Positions 51,349 through 60,426 of a stretch of DNA of 64,000 nt are shown here, in pieces. Every line of letters starts with the position of its first letter. Position 1 is the stretch's first letter. A program made the translations under genes and the position numbers. The DNA comes from Paenibacillus woosongensis (GTDB lineage Bacteria > Bacillota > Bacilli > Paenibacillales > Paenibacillaceae): assembly GCF_009725165.1 (NCBI RefSeq), contig NZ_WNZW01000001.1, positions 62,001 to 126,000 on the forward strand, read 5' to 3'. The notes beneath the pieces are model-generated. The model saw only the letters and a list, made by a program, of their open reading frames with translations, was not told the origin of the DNA and ran no database searches.

Positions 51349-54042
51349 TTAGTTTTCGTCGTCAGCCTTATGCACCCAAATCTCCAGAATGCTATTCCAG
51401 CCGTTAAGCTCGTTGCCTTCTCCAGCGTATTTAATGAACTTTGCCTTTACCGGCGCAAATTCAAAGGTTTCGATACGATTCGGATGATATTTATGGCTGG
51501 CCGCCCGCTCCAGCACCTTCTCGTAATGGATACCGTCCCCCGACACTTCGAGATCGAAATAGTTCACTCGCTGATTCCCGTTATAGAACAGAATACTGAC
51601 TTGATCCACCCACTGCTCCCGATCCAGCTCAAGCAGCAAATATTGTCCGCTGCCTTCTGCCGACCATCTGGAGTCCGGGTCGCGATCCACTGCGTTTGCC
51701 GGAACGTTGCCGTCATCCGCGCTTGCCGTTACTGCTGCAATTTCGGCGAGCTTTCCTTCCGGCCCCTGCATCGCTTCCTTGATCTCAAAGGCTTCCGTTT
51801 TCTTTACCGTCACGCCTCCTAGCTTGCTTTCTGCAGTAATATTCACGATGCCCGGCTTCTTTGCCGTGAATATGTTCCCTCGTAACGTTCCAAGCTGCTT
51901 ATGATCCACCGTGTATTGAACTGGAATGCCCTCCTGCCCGGCATGGACAACTTCGCCGCTATTCATCGTAATATAAGCTTTCAGTTGTCCGCTGCTGCCT
52001 GCGTTGATGGCATTACCGACTGCTCTCCAGCCAGAAGCGGAGCGATCGGGTTCAAACGCGAGGCTCTTGGGCAGCGCAGGATTTTCCGCTACGCGAAGAT
52101 TGACCTGATACTCCTGCGAAATGCCGTCCTTTGTCACACGAATGATGCCGGTTCCGCTCGTACCCGAAGGCTGCGTAATTGATATCTCCGCATCGGAAGC
52201 CAGGGCTGCCGCTTGAATTGTTGGTGTCAGCGTCGATCCGTAAGGCAGAGTGTACGTGTAACTTGTTCTCAAAAACTGCATCCCGTCGATCGCCTCTCCA
52301 TTCACAAGCAGAGATGAGAGCCCCCAATCGAACCTTCTATCCCTTCGCTCGAATTGATCCGAGAACAGACTTTGCGGCGTCAAGCGCTCACCCTGCCCGA
52401 TCCCTTCGGCCATATCAAACGGTCTCGTATCCGTATCGGCGATCGATCCGGTGATTTGTACATTCACTCCGGTTACAGCGCCTTTTGTTCCGATAACGTA
52501 GCCGTGGCCGAACTGCTCGGACTCCACGATGATGCCGTTTGCACTTTTGCTTGGATGCGCCGCCTGGCCTGTCGTATTCCAGAACACGCTCTCCGTCGTG
52601 ACAACACCGTGCCGATTCGTCTCGGATGAACCGTAGTCTCGCGTTATGGCAGAAATGCCATCACCGTTCAATGTCATATTATCGATCAGATTAGCCATGC
52701 TTAAGTACATATGAAAATCGGTTAATAGCGACGAATTTTCTGAATATACGTTATGCATCACGTTCCCGTTCGCGGAGAAATTGGCAAATGTAAAGCTGTG
52801 CCGCGCCCCTACAGCATGGCTGTTGGCAATTAAATTATCGTTGCCGATAAATTGATACAAGTATCCATTGCCGTTTGCACCGCGATACTGCGGATGCTCC
52901 ATCGTCACCTGGTCAACGGTTACGTTCTTCGTGCGGTCAAGGATAATTCCCTTCGATAAAATATGATAGGTTGAATTCCCCGCAGGCTTGTATGTGCTAA
53001 TATTGCGGATCCAGCTGTCAGCCGCGGCGATCACGTTAATCACCTTCGAGTTATCGCTCTCGTAGCCCGCGGTGCCTTCTACTTTAAAATCATCTTCGCC
53101 TAACCCGCTTTTCGAGTTTTGAATGTTCGAAATGGAGAAGTCCTCGATCCCTACTTCCGAGATTGGCGATTCCGTCTTCGTAATCGTAATATGATCTCTT
53201 ACCTTCAGCGGGTAACGGGTCGGAATGTCGACCGTAATCGTCCGGTTCTCCGCATCAACCGCCACGATTTGTCTGTAGAACAACGGCTCTACTCGCCCCA
53301 ATCGTGATGCCCATTTATTGTGCATACCGAGTTCAGCCAGGAATTCCGGTGTCGTATCAAACGTGATCAGCACATAGTCACCCACCGCAAAGCCGCCCGC
53401 ATCCTCTACCGGAAGCAATACCGTCGGTTCGGATACCGATTTTCGCAGCTGCGTCGTTACATTCGTTTTTTTCCAGTCGCCATTTCCAACGCGGATAATA
53501 TCTTTTCCTTTCATATTTTCGGCCGCATTATAGATGAAGGTTTTGTTCATTCCCGCACCTTTTAACACGATGTGGCTGGCAGGGATATTTAACGCGTAAT
53601 CTTTGCCGGCAGGCGGGTTGACCTGATAAGTGCCCTCTGGAAGGTAGACTACCCCTCCGCCCTTCGCGGCGGCATCATGAATGGCTTGCTGAATCGCTGC
53701 CGTCGCATCGCGGCTTCCTGTCCGGTCAGCATGGTAAGGCGCTTTCGTCACATCCATACCGGTGGAAGGATCGATTTGAGGAATTGGCGCCTCCCCGCGA
53801 TGATAACCGGCATACGAGAAATCATGTAGAAACCTGCCCTCTTCATCTTTAAATCCTGGATACCAATCGTCTGGATACAGCCGGCTTCTGCCGTCTGTCC
53901 CAAGCGATAGGCTCCGGGGTGCTGCAAGCATGTTGTCTGCCGTTTCATCGGCAGCTGATGCTTGTCCTCCCCCTAGCCCATGAAGCCATGTACCGAAAAT
54001 CAAACAACATGCCGTCAGCAATGCGACTATTTTTTTACTCAT
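51349..54042 (-). CDS. Large secreted beta-helix protein with C-terminal discoidin domain, candidate polysaccharide lyase
   Basis: 897 residues. Signal peptide MSKKIVALLTACCLIFGTWL ending near ASA. Residues about 105-530 are a right-handed beta-helix of the pectate_lyase_3/GH28-related type (TGSRDATAAIQQAIHDAAAK, GGGVVYLPEGTYQVNPPAG, HIVLKGAGMNKTFIYN, VTVDQVTMEHPQYRGANGNG). A cadherin-like/Ig-like middle follows, and the last 140 residues are an F5/8 type C carbohydrate-binding domain (NAVDRDPDSRWSAEGSGQYL, ILFYNGNQRVNYFDLEVSGD). AAGGAGG precedes the ATG. Next to GH88 and an importer it is the probable depolymerase, but no catalytic residues can be assigned. It may be a lyase or a GH28-like hydrolase. 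Confidence 0.8.
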   Translation of the reverse strand: MSKKIVALLTACCLIFGTWLHGLGGGQASAADETADNMLAAPRSLSLGTDGRSRLYPDDWYPGFKDEEGRFLHDFSYAGYHRGEAPIPQIDPSTGMDVTKAPYHADRTGSRDATAAIQQAIHDAAAKGGGVVYLPEGTYQVNPPAGKDYALNIPASHIVLKGAGMNKTFIYNAAENMKGKDIIRVGNGDWKKTNVTTQLRKSVSEPTVLLPVEDAGGFAVGDYVLITFDTTPEFLAELGMHNKWASRLGRVEPLFYRQIVAVDAENRTITVDIPTRYPLKVRDHITITKTESPISEVGIEDFSISNIQNSKSGLGEDDFKVEGTAGYESDNSKVINVIAAADSWIRNISTYKPAGNSTYHILSKGIILDRTKNVTVDQVTMEHPQYRGANGNGYLYQFIGNDNLIANSHAVGARHSFTFANFSANGNVMHNVYSENSSLLTDFHMYLSMANLIDNMTLNGDGISAITRDYGSSETNRHGVVTTESVFWNTTGQAAHPSKSANGIIVESEQFGHGYVIGTKGAVTGVNVQITGSIADTDTRPFDMAEGIGQGERLTPQSLFSDQFERRDRRFDWGLSSLLVNGEAIDGMQFLRTSYTYTLPYGSTLTPTIQAAALASDAEISITQPSGTSGTGIIRVTKDGISQEYQVNLRVAENPALPKSLAFEPDRSASGWRAVGNAINAGSSGQLKAYITMNSGEVVHAGQEGIPVQYTVDHKQLGTLRGNIFTAKKPGIVNITAESKLGGVTVKKTEAFEIKEAMQGPEGKLAEIAAVTASADDGNVPANAVDRDPDSRWSAEGSGQYLLLELDREQWVDQVSILFYNGNQRVNYFDLEVSGDGIHYEKVLERAASHKYHPNRIETFEFAPVKAKFIKYAGEGNELNGWNSILEIWVHKADDEN

Positions 54043-54064
54043 CTAGACGTCCTCCTTTATAGTA

Positions 54065-54122
54065 TGTTTGCGATTTCAATGACTATCCATATTATGGAAC
54101 ATCCATAATTCTTTTGAGTATA
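54065..54122 (-). promoter_or_regulatory. Promoter, TCCATA dyads and cre site of the lyase-like gene
   Basis: A TATACT -10 (54117-54122) is followed by two overlapping palindromes: ATTATGGA-N3-TCCATAAT (54091-54109) and TCCATA-T-TATGGA (54086-54098). Further down TGAAATCGCAAACA (54065-54078) matches cre except one position. This suggests a specific regulator plus CcpA. The -35 is not clear. Confidence 0.6.
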
Positions 54123-54227
54123 AGCAAAAGCTCTGTTAGCATTGATAAATTGAACAAGGAAATGAACAAAACATCCAACCAGATTGATATTTTATGGAAT
54201 TGAATAGTGCACATAGGTTATTTAGCA

Positions 54228-54269
54228 ACAAAAAAAGATCATAGAGCATCGTACGAGTCCATGATCTTT
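54228..54269 (-). terminator. Terminator of the alpha/beta-hydrolase gene
   Basis: AAAGATCAT (54234-54242) pairs with ATGATCTTT (54261-54269); minus strand continues into seven T. Confidence 0.78.
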
Positions 54270-54284
54270 ATATGTATTGATTAC

Positions 54285-55031
54285 TTACGGTTTTCGTATC
54301 CACGATTCCACGATCTTATTAAATAACTCCGGCTGAGCCAAAGTCACCCCATGGCCGATGTGAGGTATGACCATGCTTTTACAATTTGAATTGCTGCCCG
54401 CAATTTCTGCCGCGGATTTTCTCATCATCTTCTTCTCTTTCTCACCAACCGTAACGAGGATTTTCGCACTAGACTGATGAAACTGCTCAGGGATTCGGAA
54501 GGTCATATTTTCCTGCAAAATAGCAATCAGAGTTTCCGCTTTCATCCGGTAAGTCTCTTGATAATAGTTTTCGAGCCTATCCTTTCCGATATACAGCTGT
54601 TTAGCCTGAAGCTTGGAAAAACTTCTATTCTTCATAAGCCAATGCGTCAGCTTGATCGAAGGCCCGATGATTTGCTTCGCTAATGGAATAGGCCTTACCA
54701 GCGCACTGTTGATGATCGCGTAATCAAACGCTTGCGGCCGCATGCTTAACAATTGAAGTGCTACCTGCGCTCCTAAAGAAAATCCGATCAATACAACAGT
54801 CTTGCCTTGGGCCATAGGTTCAATCAGTTTCGCGATGAATTCTGCACTGCCTGATATCGAAAAAGGAATGCTGGAGCTTTGCCCATGCCCGGGCAAATCC
54901 GGAACCAAGCAATGGTAATCCTGAAAATGCTCTATTTGCTTATCCCACATCCAACCGCTTACCCCGCCGCCATGTAAAAATACGAGCAGTGGAGCCTTCG
55001 TGTCTCCCGACTCTATGTAAAATAAACTCAA
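54285..55031 (-). CDS. Alpha/beta-fold hydrolase
   Basis: 248 residues. LVFLHGGGVSGWMWDKQIEH carries the oxyanion HGGG; the nucleophile elbow is GFSLGA in VVLIGFSLGAQVALQLL; the catalytic histidine is in IPHIGHGVTLAQPELF. It starts at TTG with AGAGGTG 7 nt upstream. Substrates could be esters or lactones. It lies between the two halves of the polysaccharide locus and is divergent to the PL11 lyase gene; a role in ester removal is possible but unproven. Confidence 0.85.
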   Translation of the reverse strand: MSLFYIESGDTKAPLLVFLHGGGVSGWMWDKQIEHFQDYHCLVPDLPGHGQSSSIPFSISGSAEFIAKLIEPMAQGKTVVLIGFSLGAQVALQLLSMRPQAFDYAIINSALVRPIPLAKQIIGPSIKLTHWLMKNRSFSKLQAKQLYIGKDRLENYYQETYRMKAETLIAILQENMTFRIPEQFHQSSAKILVTVGEKEKKMMRKSAAEIAGSNSNCKSMVIPHIGHGVTLAQPELFNKIVESWIRKP

Positions 55032-55145
55032 TTCTATACACCTCTTTTATCGCCTAATCTCTCCTGTCTAGCAGACGCTTTATTTCACATTTTCCACAAA
55101 AAGTATTTATACTCTGGATTTTTCATACTTTTACTATCAAATCTA

Positions 55146-55174
55146 TTGTAAATATTGTAAATTTTGTTTATTAT
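55146..55174 (+). promoter_or_regulatory. Candidate promoter of the PL11 lyase gene
   Basis: TTGTAA (55146-55151) and TATTAT (55169-55174) with a 17-nt spacer in a very AT-rich stretch; no cre site was seen. Confidence 0.45.
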
Positions 55175-55243
55175 TGCATTATGTAAGCCCTTTCTTTTTG
55201 AGTAATAAAAATCTTTTTAATTAAAACGAGGGAGGTATGCAAC

Positions 55244-57130
55244 ATGAACTATTCTACGAGAACCTACGTGAGAAAAGCAATGCAATGCTTTCTTGTCCTT
55301 CTGTTATCGCTGCCTTTGTTCATCTTTGGAGAAAGCTCCACCGCTTATGCCGCATCGGCCAGGCAAATGGAGTCGCTCAATCGCGGCGTTGTCGCTGTCA
55401 AAGTGAGCAATGGAGTATTCGTAAGCTGGCGCTTGTTCGGCACCGAGCCGGACAATATCGCGTTCAATCTGTACCGGGGAAGCACTAGGGTCAATCCCAG
55501 CCCCATTACAAACAGCACCAATTACATCGACCCGCAAGGGACAACAAGTTCGACCTATACAGTAAGAGCGGTGCTTAACGGGCAGGAGCAGGCGGCATCC
55601 GAGACGGCGGCGGTCTGGGGACAGAACTATCTATCTGTTCCGATTCAGCAGCCTCCCGGCGGTACGACGCCAGACGGGGTTGCCTATACCTACAGTGCCA
55701 ATGATGCGAGCGTAGGCGATCTGGACGGGGACGGGAACTATGAAATCGTACTTAAATGGGATCCTTCCAACTCCAAGGACAATTCCCAATCCGGCTATAC
55801 CGGCCCGGTAATCATCGATGCCTACCGCCTGAACGGCACCCGGATGTGGCGTATTAATCTAGGCAAGAACATTCGGGCAGGCGCGCACTATACGCAGTTT
55901 CTCGTCTATGACCTCGACGGGGACGGCAAATCAGAGGTCGTCTTCAAGACGGCCGACGGAACCGTGGACGGCGTAGGCAGAACGATAGGCAGCGCCAGTG
56001 CCGATTACCGCAACTCAAGCGGGTATGTGCTCTCCGGCCCTGAATATTTGACGGTATTTAGAGGAAGCAACGGCGAGGCCCTAACAACCGTCAATTATGA
56101 GCCCGCGAGAGGCAACGTCTCCGACTGGGGAGATAGCTATGGCAACCGTGTGGACCGTTTTCTTGCCGGGGTCGCATATTTGGACGGGCAGCGTCCTAGC
56201 TTTGTGATGGCTCGCGGCTACTATACGAGATCCGTGCTCGTTGCCTACAATTGGCGGGACGGGAAGCTGACTAAGCTATGGACATTCGATTCCAACACTT
56301 CCGGCAACAGCGCATATGCTGGGCAAGGCAATCACAGCCTCAGCGTCGCGGATGTCGATAACGACGGCAAAGACGAGATCATTTATGGCTCAGCCGTCAT
56401 TGACGACAACGGCAAGGGGTTGTATACGACAGGACTCGGTCATGGCGACGCGCTGCATGTAAGCGATTTGGACCCCGACCGCGCCGGGCTTGAAGTATTC
56501 GGCGTTCACGAGTCAACCAGCGCAGCATACGGGGCGGAAATCCATAATGCGGCCACAGGCCAAATCTATTGGGGCATCCGCACCGGAACGGATACAGGCC
56601 GGGGACTTGCTGCTGACATTGACCCCCGGACGAAAGGGACGGAGCTGTGGGCTTCCGGCATCGGCCTCTACTCCGTGAAAGGCGTGAAAATCAGCGACGC
56701 CACGCCGAACTCTACGAACTTCGCCATCTGGTGGGACGGCGATTTGCTGCGCGAGCTGCTCGATCATACCGGCGGCACAGGCAAAATCGACAAATGGAAT
56801 TACAGCCTGAGCACAACTAATCGTCTACTTACAGCTACAGGAACCGCCTCGAACAACTCGACCAAAGGCAACCCGAGCCTTCAGGCGGACATTCTAGGCG
56901 ACTGGCGGGAGGAAGCGATCTGGCGTACCTCTGACAACACCGCGCTGCGCATTTATACGACCACTGACGTGACTTCCCACCGCATCTATACTTTAATGCA
57001 TGATCCTGTTTACCGCCTGAGCGTGGCCTGGCAGAATGTCGGCTACAACCAGCCTCCGCATACGGGATTCTATCTCGGAGACGGGATGGGCGCACCACCC
57101 AAGCCGAATATTTATCTGACAGGTAATTAA
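55244..57130 (+). CDS. yesW: Secreted rhamnogalacturonan lyase, PL11 (YesW-like)
   Basis: 628 residues, close to YesW (620). Signal peptide CFLVLLLSLPLFIFGESSTA then YAASARQMESLNRGVVAVKV, the family opening. The eight-bladed propeller shows calcium loops DLDGDGNYEIVLKWDPSNSK, YDLDGDGKSEVVFKTADGTV and DVDNDGKDEIIYGSAV, plus HGDALHVSDLDPDRAGLEVF and the end PHTGFYLGDGMG. It cuts rhamnogalacturonan I by beta-elimination, making oligosaccharides with unsaturated galacturonate. GGGAGGT precedes the ATG. The M6 peptidase gene follows after 46 bp. Confidence 0.93.
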   Translation: MNYSTRTYVRKAMQCFLVLLLSLPLFIFGESSTAYAASARQMESLNRGVVAVKVSNGVFVSWRLFGTEPDNIAFNLYRGSTRVNPSPITNSTNYIDPQGTTSSTYTVRAVLNGQEQAASETAAVWGQNYLSVPIQQPPGGTTPDGVAYTYSANDASVGDLDGDGNYEIVLKWDPSNSKDNSQSGYTGPVIIDAYRLNGTRMWRINLGKNIRAGAHYTQFLVYDLDGDGKSEVVFKTADGTVDGVGRTIGSASADYRNSSGYVLSGPEYLTVFRGSNGEALTTVNYEPARGNVSDWGDSYGNRVDRFLAGVAYLDGQRPSFVMARGYYTRSVLVAYNWRDGKLTKLWTFDSNTSGNSAYAGQGNHSLSVADVDNDGKDEIIYGSAVIDDNGKGLYTTGLGHGDALHVSDLDPDRAGLEVFGVHESTSAAYGAEIHNAATGQIYWGIRTGTDTGRGLAADIDPRTKGTELWASGIGLYSVKGVKISDATPNSTNFAIWWDGDLLRELLDHTGGTGKIDKWNYSLSTTNRLLTATGTASNNSTKGNPSLQADILGDWREEAIWRTSDNTALRIYTTTDVTSHRIYTLMHDPVYRLSVAWQNVGYNQPPHTGFYLGDGMGAPPKPNIYLTGN

Positions 57131-57176
57131 TTTAATGTTGATTGGTCCATTCTAAACCATAGAAAGGAGAATCATC

Positions 57177-58574
57177 ATGAACCAATTACGGCAAGTCCCG
57201 CCCTCTCCGGAGGTCACTGCTTATCTGGTAAATGAATATCAAAGAAACTGGAAATCTGCCGGGTTTACTTACAGCCAGTTTCTCATTGCCCGGGGATATC
57301 AGAACCCTGCCCACAACCATCCGGGAATGGATGACCATGTAACAGGCATGCCTCCTGCAGGGGCGGAGTTGATTCACACCCCGCGCAAACCAGTAACGGG
57401 TGAGCTTCATGTCAAAGTGCTTCTCGTCGATTTTTCCGATATGCCGGGGGTTCTCTCCAAAGAGCACTATGAAGATCTGCTCTTCTCCCGCAATACCCAT
57501 ACAACCGGCAGTATGGCGGATTATTATGACGAAGTTAGCCGGGGGCTGGTGCAAATCCAGGGTGAAGTCCACGGCTGGCTTAGAATGCCGCAGACCTATT
57601 CCTACTACACGAATGGCAACTCAGGCCTTACCGATAAGCTCAACCGGGAATACTATCCGCGGGATGCCAGAAAGCTCGCTGAGGATGCCGTCGATGCCGC
57701 ACTGGCCCACGGTGTTTCTTTTCCATCCCAGCTGGATGCCCTTGACAATGGGACGATTACGGCGTTATTCATCGTACATGCCGGACGCGGAGCCGAGAAA
57801 ATCCTCCCGCCGCTGAGCGGCAACCATATCTGGTCCCATAAGTGGCAAATGGTTAAACCCAAAGAAGTTGCTCCTGGACTTACAGCTGCTACTTACTTAA
57901 TGGTGCCCCAGGAAGCTCTGCTCGGGGTATGTGCGCATGAGCTTGGACATCTGGCATTCCAATGGGATGATTTCTATGATCCAAACTATGATGCCGACGG
58001 TGACCATTGGGACGGAAATGGGATGTGGGACGTGATGGCCAGCGGTTCCTATGCCGGCAGGGAGATGCGTCCGGTTCATCCGGCAGGACTGCATAAACTG
58101 CAGCATGGATGGATTGAAGGCGAGAAGATTCATCAAAGCCGGAGCGGGCTGACGCTGCTCCCGGTGACATCGGCCGATGGCAAAGTGGTTAAAATTAAAG
58201 GGCCGGGCTATACCGGCAAACAGTACCTTCTGCTTGAGAACAGAATCCGGGAGAAATTTGATGGTGAACTGCCGGGCGAAGGCCTGTTAGTATGGCGAAT
58301 CGATGAGGATTATGATCAAACCAAAAGCGCTGCCCCCGGCATGTATTTGATCCAGGCCGACGGGAATGAAGACTTGAATGATCCGAATGACCGCAATAGC
58401 GGGGACCGGGGAGATCCTTTCCCTGGAAGCAGCAGCAAGACCGAGCTTCTGGATCATGGGAGAATATCCACCTCTTTTCCGGGGCAGCCATCCGGTATAT
58501 CGCTGAAGAACATTGCCTTTGACCCGGAAACGAAGGAAATTAGGCTGGATATTATCATTGAAGAGAGAACATGA
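57177..58574 (+). CDS. M6-type (immune inhibitor A-like) metallopeptidase without signal peptide
   Basis: 465 residues. The zinc motif is HELGHLAFQWD: His254, Glu255, His258 and Asp264 as third ligand, the metzincin-like M6 layout, although the usual Gly is Phe261. Further M6 features: VLLVDFSDMPGVLSKEHYED, GSMADYYDEVSRGLVQIQGE, MWDVMASGSYAGREM with the Met-turn. The N terminus MNQLRQVPPSPEVTAYLVNE has no signal peptide and AAAGGAGAA precedes this ATG, so secretion is unclear. It lies 46 bp behind the rhamnogalacturonan lyase gene, an odd neighbour. Confidence 0.85.
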   Translation: MNQLRQVPPSPEVTAYLVNEYQRNWKSAGFTYSQFLIARGYQNPAHNHPGMDDHVTGMPPAGAELIHTPRKPVTGELHVKVLLVDFSDMPGVLSKEHYEDLLFSRNTHTTGSMADYYDEVSRGLVQIQGEVHGWLRMPQTYSYYTNGNSGLTDKLNREYYPRDARKLAEDAVDAALAHGVSFPSQLDALDNGTITALFIVHAGRGAEKILPPLSGNHIWSHKWQMVKPKEVAPGLTAATYLMVPQEALLGVCAHELGHLAFQWDDFYDPNYDADGDHWDGNGMWDVMASGSYAGREMRPVHPAGLHKLQHGWIEGEKIHQSRSGLTLLPVTSADGKVVKIKGPGYTGKQYLLLENRIREKFDGELPGEGLLVWRIDEDYDQTKSAAPGMYLIQADGNEDLNDPNDRNSGDRGDPFPGSSSKTELLDHGRISTSFPGQPSGISLKNIAFDPETKEIRLDIIIEERT

Positions 58575-58583
58575 CGACGAAAT

Positions 58584-58640
58584 AAACAGGATCCGGCTTA
58601 TAGCAATTTGTCTGCTAAGGCCGGATCTTGTTTTTATTTC
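58584..58640 (+). terminator. Terminator of the PL11/M6 unit
   Basis: AACAGGATCCGGC (58585-58597) and GCCGGATCTTGTT (58620-58632) pair with one G-U, followed by TTTATTT. Confidence 0.8.
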
Positions 58641-58910
58641 ATAGCCACATAAGACTCGGCCGCTGCCGATAGATAGTACGCCAGCCCTGTCTGCTGCCCC
58701 TCCAGCATCTGCAGATGGAACGAGTCGGTGAGGAAATAGCGTGTCTGTGCCGCAAAGTCCTGAGCCGATACAGCATGGCCGTAACGGTTCATAAATTCCA
58801 AGTGCCTGCGGATTAGATGCTCGACTTCCGAGCTGCTGTTTGTGATAATGATGAAGCGTCTTGACCGTCACATTGGACAGTGAGGATATCTCTTTGACCG
58901 TGCAGAGCAT
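58634..58910 (-). pseudogene. Decayed MerR/TipA-type regulator
   Basis: An ATG with AAGGAGG upstream opens MLCTVKEISSLSNVTVKTLH followed by HYH, the start of a MerR HTH. The frame then breaks: the rest of the HTH, the coiled coil and most of the effector domain are missing. In the next frame SSEVEHLIRRHLEFMNRYGH, FAAQTRYFLTDSFHLQMLEG and YYLSAAAESYVAMK complete the C-terminal end of a TipAS antibiotic-recognition domain. The total of 277 bp is not a multiple of three. An internal deletion of an mta/tipA-like gene explains it. The remnant stop overlaps the neighbouring terminator. Confidence 0.78.
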
Positions 58911-58997
58911 CTGGCTTCCTCCTTTCAATTTCACTTTACGGCCTCCCCTAACAGGAGAGTCAGGGTCTGCGTGAAATGAATTTTGCAGGAGGGCGGT

Positions 58998-59870
58998 TTA
59001 CTGCTTCCTTTTCCACTCCTCATGGACTTTTAGAACTTTCGTCCATAATTCATCTTTTTCAAGCTGGCTGAAGTGATTTAACGGTTCGCCAAATACATCG
59101 CTCAATAGTTCAAACCATTCGGAACGAATTGTAATTTCGCTTTTGGCCAGCCCCCGCTCATCGCGTTTGCTGAATACACATCCTCGAAGCTCATTGCTGC
59201 CTGTCTTATGCCTGTTTCGTACCAGCAGCAAATGAATCCACGTAGATTCTGGAGACGAGCTCAGATGCTCATGCTTCGGAATAAATTCAGCCATATTGGG
59301 GACGGCCTCAGGGTCGATATCAACTCCGATAAAAGCTCCTAGAGGATCATGCGCCAATCGCCAACCCGGCGTAACGACACTGGACTCGGTAAGCTTATAA
59401 GTATGAAAGCCTTGCTTATGCTCCCCAAAATCAAGCGGAACCGGCTCATACAGCATATCGCCCAATCCAACGTCAACAAGCCATGTTTGCGCCTCGGCAT
59501 CTCTAATATTTTTATTCTTAATAGGCAGACGAACGGACAGACCTAAATGAAAGGAATCGATCCTGGCTTCTTGGCCATGAGACTGCACCCCAGCCCGGTG
59601 TAAAGACACATGATATCCTAAAGAACGCAATAAAAGATGGAATGCCCCGTTGAGGTGAAAGCAATATCCTCCTCCACGATAAATGATATGATGAATCAAA
59701 CTACCGGAATCGATCGGGACAGGCTTGCCGGCAAACAGGTCGATCGTCTGCCACGCAATTCTCTCGACATGGGCACGGTGCAGTGCAAATAAAAATTCCA
59801 TCGTCGGCTGCTGCCTCTCCATGCCTAACCGGCGCAAATAATCATTCGTTTGTTTTAGCGATAACATCAT
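58998..59870 (-). CDS. nat: Arylamine N-acetyltransferase
   Basis: 290 residues, typical NAT size. The catalytic triad is Cys70 in YRGGGYCFHLN, His108 in DSFHLGLSVRL and Asp133 in WLVDVGLGDMLYEP, positions close to known bacterial NATs. The residue two after Cys is His rather than Glu. It transfers acetyl from acetyl-CoA to arylamines or hydrazines in the cytoplasm. GGGGTG precedes the ATG pair. It follows a membrane protein gene with 25 bp between. Confidence 0.9.
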   Translation of the reverse strand: MMLSLKQTNDYLRRLGMERQQPTMEFLFALHRAHVERIAWQTIDLFAGKPVPIDSGSLIHHIIYRGGGYCFHLNGAFHLLLRSLGYHVSLHRAGVQSHGQEARIDSFHLGLSVRLPIKNKNIRDAEAQTWLVDVGLGDMLYEPVPLDFGEHKQGFHTYKLTESSVVTPGWRLAHDPLGAFIGVDIDPEAVPNMAEFIPKHEHLSSSPESTWIHLLLVRNRHKTGSNELRGCVFSKRDERGLAKSEITIRSEWFELLSDVFGEPLNHFSQLEKDELWTKVLKVHEEWKRKQ

Positions 59871-59895
59871 TTCACCCCAAGTCCTTTATTCCAGC

Positions 59896-60426
59896 CTATT
59901 TATCGGCTGTGATACGAATCTCTTGGTCGATTTCAAGCTCTATGATCTCAGTATGCCGTTGTCCTTCGTTATCCTGCCAAGTGAGCTCCAGCGAAGTGCT
60001 CTCATAATTTGACCTGTCCTTCTCCAGCTCCCCATAGGAATAGGGGCCCGTTAATGAGCCAATTTCTCTGACATTATCCAGGATGGACACTTCTCCGTTA
60101 TTAGAGTGAAACTCACTCGAGTACACGACTTCCTTCTCGCCCCGGCTATTCACTTCATAAAATTTTATTCCGAAAAATTTACTCTGACTGAGCTCCTCAG
60201 GATCTCCCTTGTAATTTAAAGAGGCACGCCCCCTTAAAATTTTATCTGCCGCTATCATAATCTTATAATCGGTTACATCCCATGTTTCGCCCGTTCCGTG
60301 AAGCAAATACAAGCTTGCACCCGAATTAGCCGTGACGGCAGACTGCTCCGCATTCCGAAACAAATACAGCCACAGAACATTAGTAATGACGATAATACCC
60401 ACCAAAAGCCATACGGTTCTTTTCAT
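59896..60426 (-). CDS. Membrane-anchored protein of unknown function
   Basis: 176 residues: N-terminal helix VWLLVGIIVITNVLWLYLF, then an outside beta-rich domain (SLYLLHGTGETWDVTDYKIM, YKGDPEELSQSKFFGIKFYE, LELTWQDNEGQRHTEIIEL). Not recognised beyond this. GGAGAGAGAAG directly precedes ATG 60426. It is transcribed with the NAT gene. The beta domain resembles generic lipoprotein-like domains of Bacillota, without a lipobox. Confidence 0.65.
   Translation of the reverse strand: MKRTVWLLVGIIVITNVLWLYLFRNAEQSAVTANSGASLYLLHGTGETWDVTDYKIMIAADKILRGRASLNYKGDPEELSQSKFFGIKFYEVNSRGEKEVVYSSEFHSNNGEVSILDNVREIGSLTGPYSYGELEKDRSNYESTSLELTWQDNEGQRHTEIIELEIDQEIRITADK

Noticed and set aside
51205-51822. Plus-strand frame of 205 codons
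   Set aside because: Antisense to the secreted beta-helix gene and its terminator; no family resemblance.
58287-58633. Continuation of the MerR-like frame to 215 residues
   Set aside because: After the frame break it only reads antisense through the M6 peptidase gene; the true C-terminal end is in another frame.
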